From JAHDWY01 sp964632865 (GTDB lineage: Bacteria > Hydrogenedentota > Hydrogenedentia > Hydrogenedentales > SLHB01): DNA of 64,000 bases. Below are positions 60,990 through 64,000 of this stretch, in pieces (within the stretch, counting starts at the first letter, position 1; each line of letters opens with the position of its first letter). Location of the stretch: positions 23,086 to 87,085 of the forward strand of contig CAZWDH010000001.1 in the NCBI GenBank assembly GCA_964632865.1, given 5' to 3'. The notes beneath the pieces are model-generated. The model was not told where the DNA came from. It was given only the letters and a program-made list of their open reading frames with translations, and did no database searches. The position numbers were made by a program, and so were the translations under genes.

Positions 60990-62403
60990 ACGGTATTTAG
61001 CTGGGATCGGGACTCGGCTGACGCTTTGGGGCGCGGGGCTCACCACCTTGCTCATCGCGGTCGTAAGCGCCGCGCTATATGCGGGCATGTTCTATTCCAT
61101 GCGTTCGCAGATCGATGCCTTCTTGGAAGGCGAGATTCACGAGTTCATGCTGACGGTCAACGAACATCCGAACGACGACGAGAAACTCCAAGCCTACGTC
61201 CAAAAGGAACTTGGTGTCCGATCACGGAATGACCTTGGGTTCCGTTTGATCGATCAGGAAGGCACTGTTCTCGTAAGCAGCGCCGTACATGACGACCTTC
61301 GAGGAATGTGGAGACCTCCAGCGCACTGGGCACTGGATGCGGCGCAAGTGGTTTGTGAGACGCTTCAACCTCCCGCCAACGCCTACCCACATCGTGTGTG
61401 CAGCCTCCGGGTGCAAACGGCAGACGGACGGGTGTGTACCGCCCAGAGCAGCTACTTGCTCGACCAGATGATGGAATCGCTGGCGCGGGTCCGACGGATT
61501 GGTTTGTCGATCTTGGTTCTGGCACCATTGATTGCCGTGGGCCTCGGTGGTTTTCTGGCGCGGCGCAGCCTTCAACCGGTCCGCAAGATCATGGCTTCAG
61601 CACGGGCAATCGGCGCCCATGACCTGCGAGCAAGGGTTCCCCTGTCGGGCGCGGGCGATGAAATGGACCAGTTAGCAGAGACGCTGAACGGGATGTTGGA
61701 GCGCATTGAGAAAAAGGTCCAGGAAGTTCAACGGTTCACCTCCGACGCATCTCACGAGCTTCGTACACCATTGGCCGCGCTTCGCGGTCATGCCGAGATA
61801 GCACTATCGCGGCCGCGATCAAACGAGGAACTTCGCCAAGGCATCGAAGAAAGCGTCTCCCAATATGAACGCCTTCAGCGAATCGCTGAAGATTTGCTGC
61901 TTCTGGCTCGGCTGGATGCCGGGGATCCCATAGTCAAGCGAGAGCCGGTGTTGTTGAATGATGCTGTGGCCGATGTGGTGGATCTATACTTGCCGGGCGC
62001 CGAAGAGAAAGGTATTGAGTTGACCGCTCAAATGCATGAGCGATTGGTCATCGCGGGTGATGGAGGGCGGCTCCGTCAGGTCATTGGCAATTTGATCGAC
62101 AACGCCATCAAGTTTACGCCGCAAAAGGGGCATGTTTCGATTTCGGCTCAGCTGGTGAACGGGTGCGCGCGTGTACAAATACGGGATGACGGAGTCGGAA
62201 TCCCAGCCGTTGATCTACCCAGAGTATTTGATCGCTTCTACCGCACCGACCCCTCACGATCGGCACATCATGCACCGGGCACAGGGTTGGGGCTCTCTAT
62301 CTGCCGTTCGATTGTCGAAGCTCACGGGGGGCACATCAATATCGAGAGCGCGCCATGCGAAGGCACATCCGTCTCTCTGGTCATTCCGGTTTGCAGAACC
62401 TGA
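60967..62403 (+). CDS. Membrane sensor histidine kinase, CusS-like
   Basis: A 478-residue inner-membrane kinase, partner of the preceding regulator. Two membrane helices (LTTLLIAVVSAALYAGMFYS and IGLSILVLAPLIAVGLGGFL) flank a periplasmic sensor of about 130 residues. HAMP follows (RRSLQPVRKIMASARAIGAH), then HisKA with His in TSDASHELRTPLAALRGH and HATPase (IGNLIDNAIKF, RDDGVGIP, GTGLGLSICRSIVEAHGG). The sensor has five cysteines and a few His but no obvious Met-rich site. Start ATG 60967 is chosen; a GTG four codons earlier is possible. Confidence 0.92.
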   Translation: MSSETTRKRYLAGIGTRLTLWGAGLTTLLIAVVSAALYAGMFYSMRSQIDAFLEGEIHEFMLTVNEHPNDDEKLQAYVQKELGVRSRNDLGFRLIDQEGTVLVSSAVHDDLRGMWRPPAHWALDAAQVVCETLQPPANAYPHRVCSLRVQTADGRVCTAQSSYLLDQMMESLARVRRIGLSILVLAPLIAVGLGGFLARRSLQPVRKIMASARAIGAHDLRARVPLSGAGDEMDQLAETLNGMLERIEKKVQEVQRFTSDASHELRTPLAALRGHAEIALSRPRSNEELRQGIEESVSQYERLQRIAEDLLLLARLDAGDPIVKREPVLLNDAVADVVDLYLPGAEEKGIELTAQMHERLVIAGDGGRLRQVIGNLIDNAIKFTPQKGHVSISAQLVNGCARVQIRDDGVGIPAVDLPRVFDRFYRTDPSRSAHHAPGTGLGLSICRSIVEAHGGHINIESAPCEGTSVSLVIPVCRT

Positions 62404-62802
62404 ATGCCGTTTGGCCCCCCGAAAGACCTCATGATGTGATCGCACCTGAAAGGGGCGTCATCTTCTGAGACGCATGGCGACATCCAGAGAACCGGAAGGT
62501 ACGTTTCGGCACGGAAAGATCTTGGCCGCTGCCTGCGCAAACTGCGTCGTGTCATACGAACGCCGCTGCCGGCCGGTTTTTTGAGGCGATGCGGCCAAGC
62601 CATTACGGGAACTTTTACGGGTTGTCCATCCCGAAAAGTCGATCCGGGGGTTTGGGCAAGCGCGGTTGACGGCAAATTGGCGGATCGTTCAGGTTTCGAG
62701 TTGAGGTCACGATGACGAGTGAGCGAGGAAGACCGGAGTATTTGCCAAGAGCGCAGACCGGTCGACTCGATACTCTCGATAACGTGATGGTAGAAAGAAT
62801 CA
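62404..62802. other. Intergenic region between kinase and transposase
   Basis: A 399-bp gap without a supported gene; frames on both strands are biased and lack ribosome binding sites. The palindrome CCGGCCGG followed by six T near 62573-62582 could terminate the kinase transcript, though it lacks a loop. The right copy of the 13-bp direct repeat is at 62604-62616. Confidence 0.4.
62604..62616 (+). repeat. 13-bp direct repeat, right copy
   Basis: TACGGGAACTTTT, identical to 52510-52522 and in the same orientation, lies between the CusS-like kinase gene and the transposase. Confidence 0.4.
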
Positions 62803-63825
62803 TCAAGCCGCGCGGCGATACCGATGATGCAAGCCGCCAACGTGAGGAAGCGCGACGACACGGCCGTGAGACGGTGGTTCAACTTCGCGCGCGTTTGGCG
62901 CATTCCGATCAAGCGCAAGATGCGTTCGGGAATCGTCATAGTATTCGAAGTACGATCGCAGAATGCGACGAAGATGACGCCCGTTGAGCACGATCACATG
63001 ATCGAGACAGTCGCGGCGTATTGAGCCGATTATCCTCTCGGCGAACGAATTCTGCCAAGGCGAGCGCGGCGCAATCATGACTTCCTCGATGCCCATGCTT
63101 TCGACGCGATTTCGAAACGCCCTGCCGTAGATTCCGTCACGATCTCGAATCAAGAATCTCGGCGCTTCGTCAAATGGAAACGCCTCGACGATCTGTTGTG
63201 CCGTCCACTCGGCCGTAGGATGGGACGTGACATTGAAGTGCACGATTTGACGGCGATCGTGGCGGAGCACAACGAAGGTAAACAGAATCCGAAACGTCGC
63301 GGTCGGGACGGTGAAGAAGTCGACGGCGACAATGTCTTTGACGTGGTTATCAAGGAAAGTACGCCAAGTTTGCGAGGGCGGCTTCCTGGGATGGATCCGA
63401 TACTTGTCGATCGTGGAGTCAGCGAAAACGTACCCGAGCAGCGCGAGCTCAGATTGAATCCGTGGCGTGCCCCACAACGGGTTTTCGCTGGACATGCGGC
63501 GGACCAGGTTGCGAATCTCGGCTTTGATCTTCGGTCGGCCAACTTTGGCAGTGCGCGACTTCCAACGCCAGAAGAGTCTGAAGCCCTCGCGATGCCAGCG
63601 GACCACGGTGTCGGGCTGAAGGATGAGCAATGCGGAACGCCAACCGGTCCAGATTCGGGATAAGATTGCCCAGAAGATCCGATCACGCTTACGCAACCGC
63701 GGCGTTTTTGACTTCTGCTGGAGAACAGCGAGTTGTTGTCGAAGGGCGAGGTTCTCAGCGGCGAGTTCCGTTCGGTTACAAGGGACGCCGCAGAAGAACA
63801 GCACCAAGATGCGCATCACGCCCAT
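62803..63825 (-). CDS. Integrase-core (DDE) transposase
   Basis: A 340-residue transposase of the rve integrase-core class. The N-terminal region (ELAAENLALRQQLAVLQQKS) and a helix-turn-helix segment (MSSENPLWGTPRIQSELALL) precede the catalytic core. The DDE residues are visible as Asp in IVAVDFFTVP, Asp in LIRDRDGIYG and Glu in WQNSFAERIIGS. Such single-gene elements are frequent in planctomycetes. GGAGG lies seven bases before the ATG at 63825. Terminal inverted repeats were not confidently located, so the ends of the element are unknown. It appears intact. Confidence 0.88.
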   Translation of the reverse strand: MGVMRILVLFFCGVPCNRTELAAENLALRQQLAVLQQKSKTPRLRKRDRIFWAILSRIWTGWRSALLILQPDTVVRWHREGFRLFWRWKSRTAKVGRPKIKAEIRNLVRRMSSENPLWGTPRIQSELALLGYVFADSTIDKYRIHPRKPPSQTWRTFLDNHVKDIVAVDFFTVPTATFRILFTFVVLRHDRRQIVHFNVTSHPTAEWTAQQIVEAFPFDEAPRFLIRDRDGIYGRAFRNRVESMGIEEVMIAPRSPWQNSFAERIIGSIRRDCLDHVIVLNGRHLRRILRSYFEYYDDSRTHLALDRNAPNAREVEPPSHGRVVALPHVGGLHHRYRRAA

Positions 63826-63861
63826 TTCACAGCCTCCGAAAAGGCCAATCACGGCCTGGAA

Positions 63862-63886
63862 ACGGTAACCGAGGCTCGGAAACCGT
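63862..63886. repeat. 25-bp near-perfect palindrome upstream of the transposase
   Basis: ACGGT-AA-CCGAG-G-CTCGG-AA-ACCGT pairs completely except for the two internal AA/AA positions. It lies 37 bp upstream of the transposase start. A related GGAAAACGGTTACCGAAT occurs about 20 bases further on. It could be part of an element end or an operator. Confidence 0.45.
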
Positions 63887-64000
63887 CAATTCGTAACTCG
63901 TTTGCGGAAAACGGTTACCGAATATTCGGGATGCACAGCCAGCAGTGCCTCACCGACGCATCCTTCGTACTTTTGTGTACGACGCAAGAGCGGTGTTTCG

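Noticed and set aside
62322..62939. A 205-codon minus-strand frame between kinase and transposase
   Set aside because: It overlaps both neighbours, has no family resemblance and has biased composition.

Overview
The window reads as about 64 kb of a high-GC Gram-negative chromosome, most likely a planctomycete. The basis is large secreted repeat proteins ending in an EF-hand/dockerin-like FADFDDDGDKD tail, an ASPIC/UnbV protein, an SEWG-type C-terminal sorting signal, lipoprotein adaptors and clear AGGAGG ribosome binding sites. The taxon is inference. No rRNA, tRNA or CRISPR array was seen.

Layout. (1) 1-11.4 kb, mostly minus strand, is a stress and energy-limitation block: partial VIT1/CCC1 transporter, Zn alcohol dehydrogenase, tandem universal stress protein, glutamate dehydrogenase with a Cys-rich repeat protein, an NtrC-type regulator with its GAF histidine kinase, NhaR-like regulator, two Rnk/GreA-C proteins and an HPF-like ribosome factor. 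(2) 11.5-20.2 kb holds a duplicated scrap of a divergent kinase/KefB promoter, a membrane-anchored trypsin-like protease, an RND drug-efflux pair and a KefB-type antiporter fused to TrkA-N, CBS and PTS EIIA domains. (3) 20.2-24 kb has a TRIC-like channel, an FMN reductase and a Cu+ P-type ATPase on the minus strand. (4) 24.4-32.4 kb is a nitric-oxide module: Crp/Fnr regulator, amidotransferase, cytochrome b561, DUF1858 protein, quinol NO reductase, a methyltransferase read in frame into the Fe-S repair protein RIC, a PPOX flavoprotein and DUF488. (5) 32.4-41.2 kb carries three tandem giant secreted repeat proteins. (6) 41.4-47 kb has an Rrf2 repressor facing a perfect 13+13 bp palindrome, then an operon of diheme MauG-like peroxidase, UnbV, RnfD-like UnbU and a DUF438-type PAS protein. 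(7) 47-52 kb has an S74-chaperone surface protein with 13 repeats of 26 residues, a small anchored protein interrupted by an amber codon, and a B12 radical-SAM protein. (8) 52.7-62.4 kb is a heavy-metal RND tripartite pump with a small lipoprotein and a divergent CusRS-like pair, followed by a transposase.

The gaps hold decayed remnants: kinase and kefB 5' ends, a VOC/glyoxalase tail, a hemerythrin-like fragment, a czcC-like fragment, and a 20-bp match to the 3' end of a tmRNA that looks like an island attachment site. The most original functional unit is the palindrome-controlled MauG-UnbV-UnbU-PAS operon, read here as a candidate redox/NO-responsive membrane electron-transfer system.
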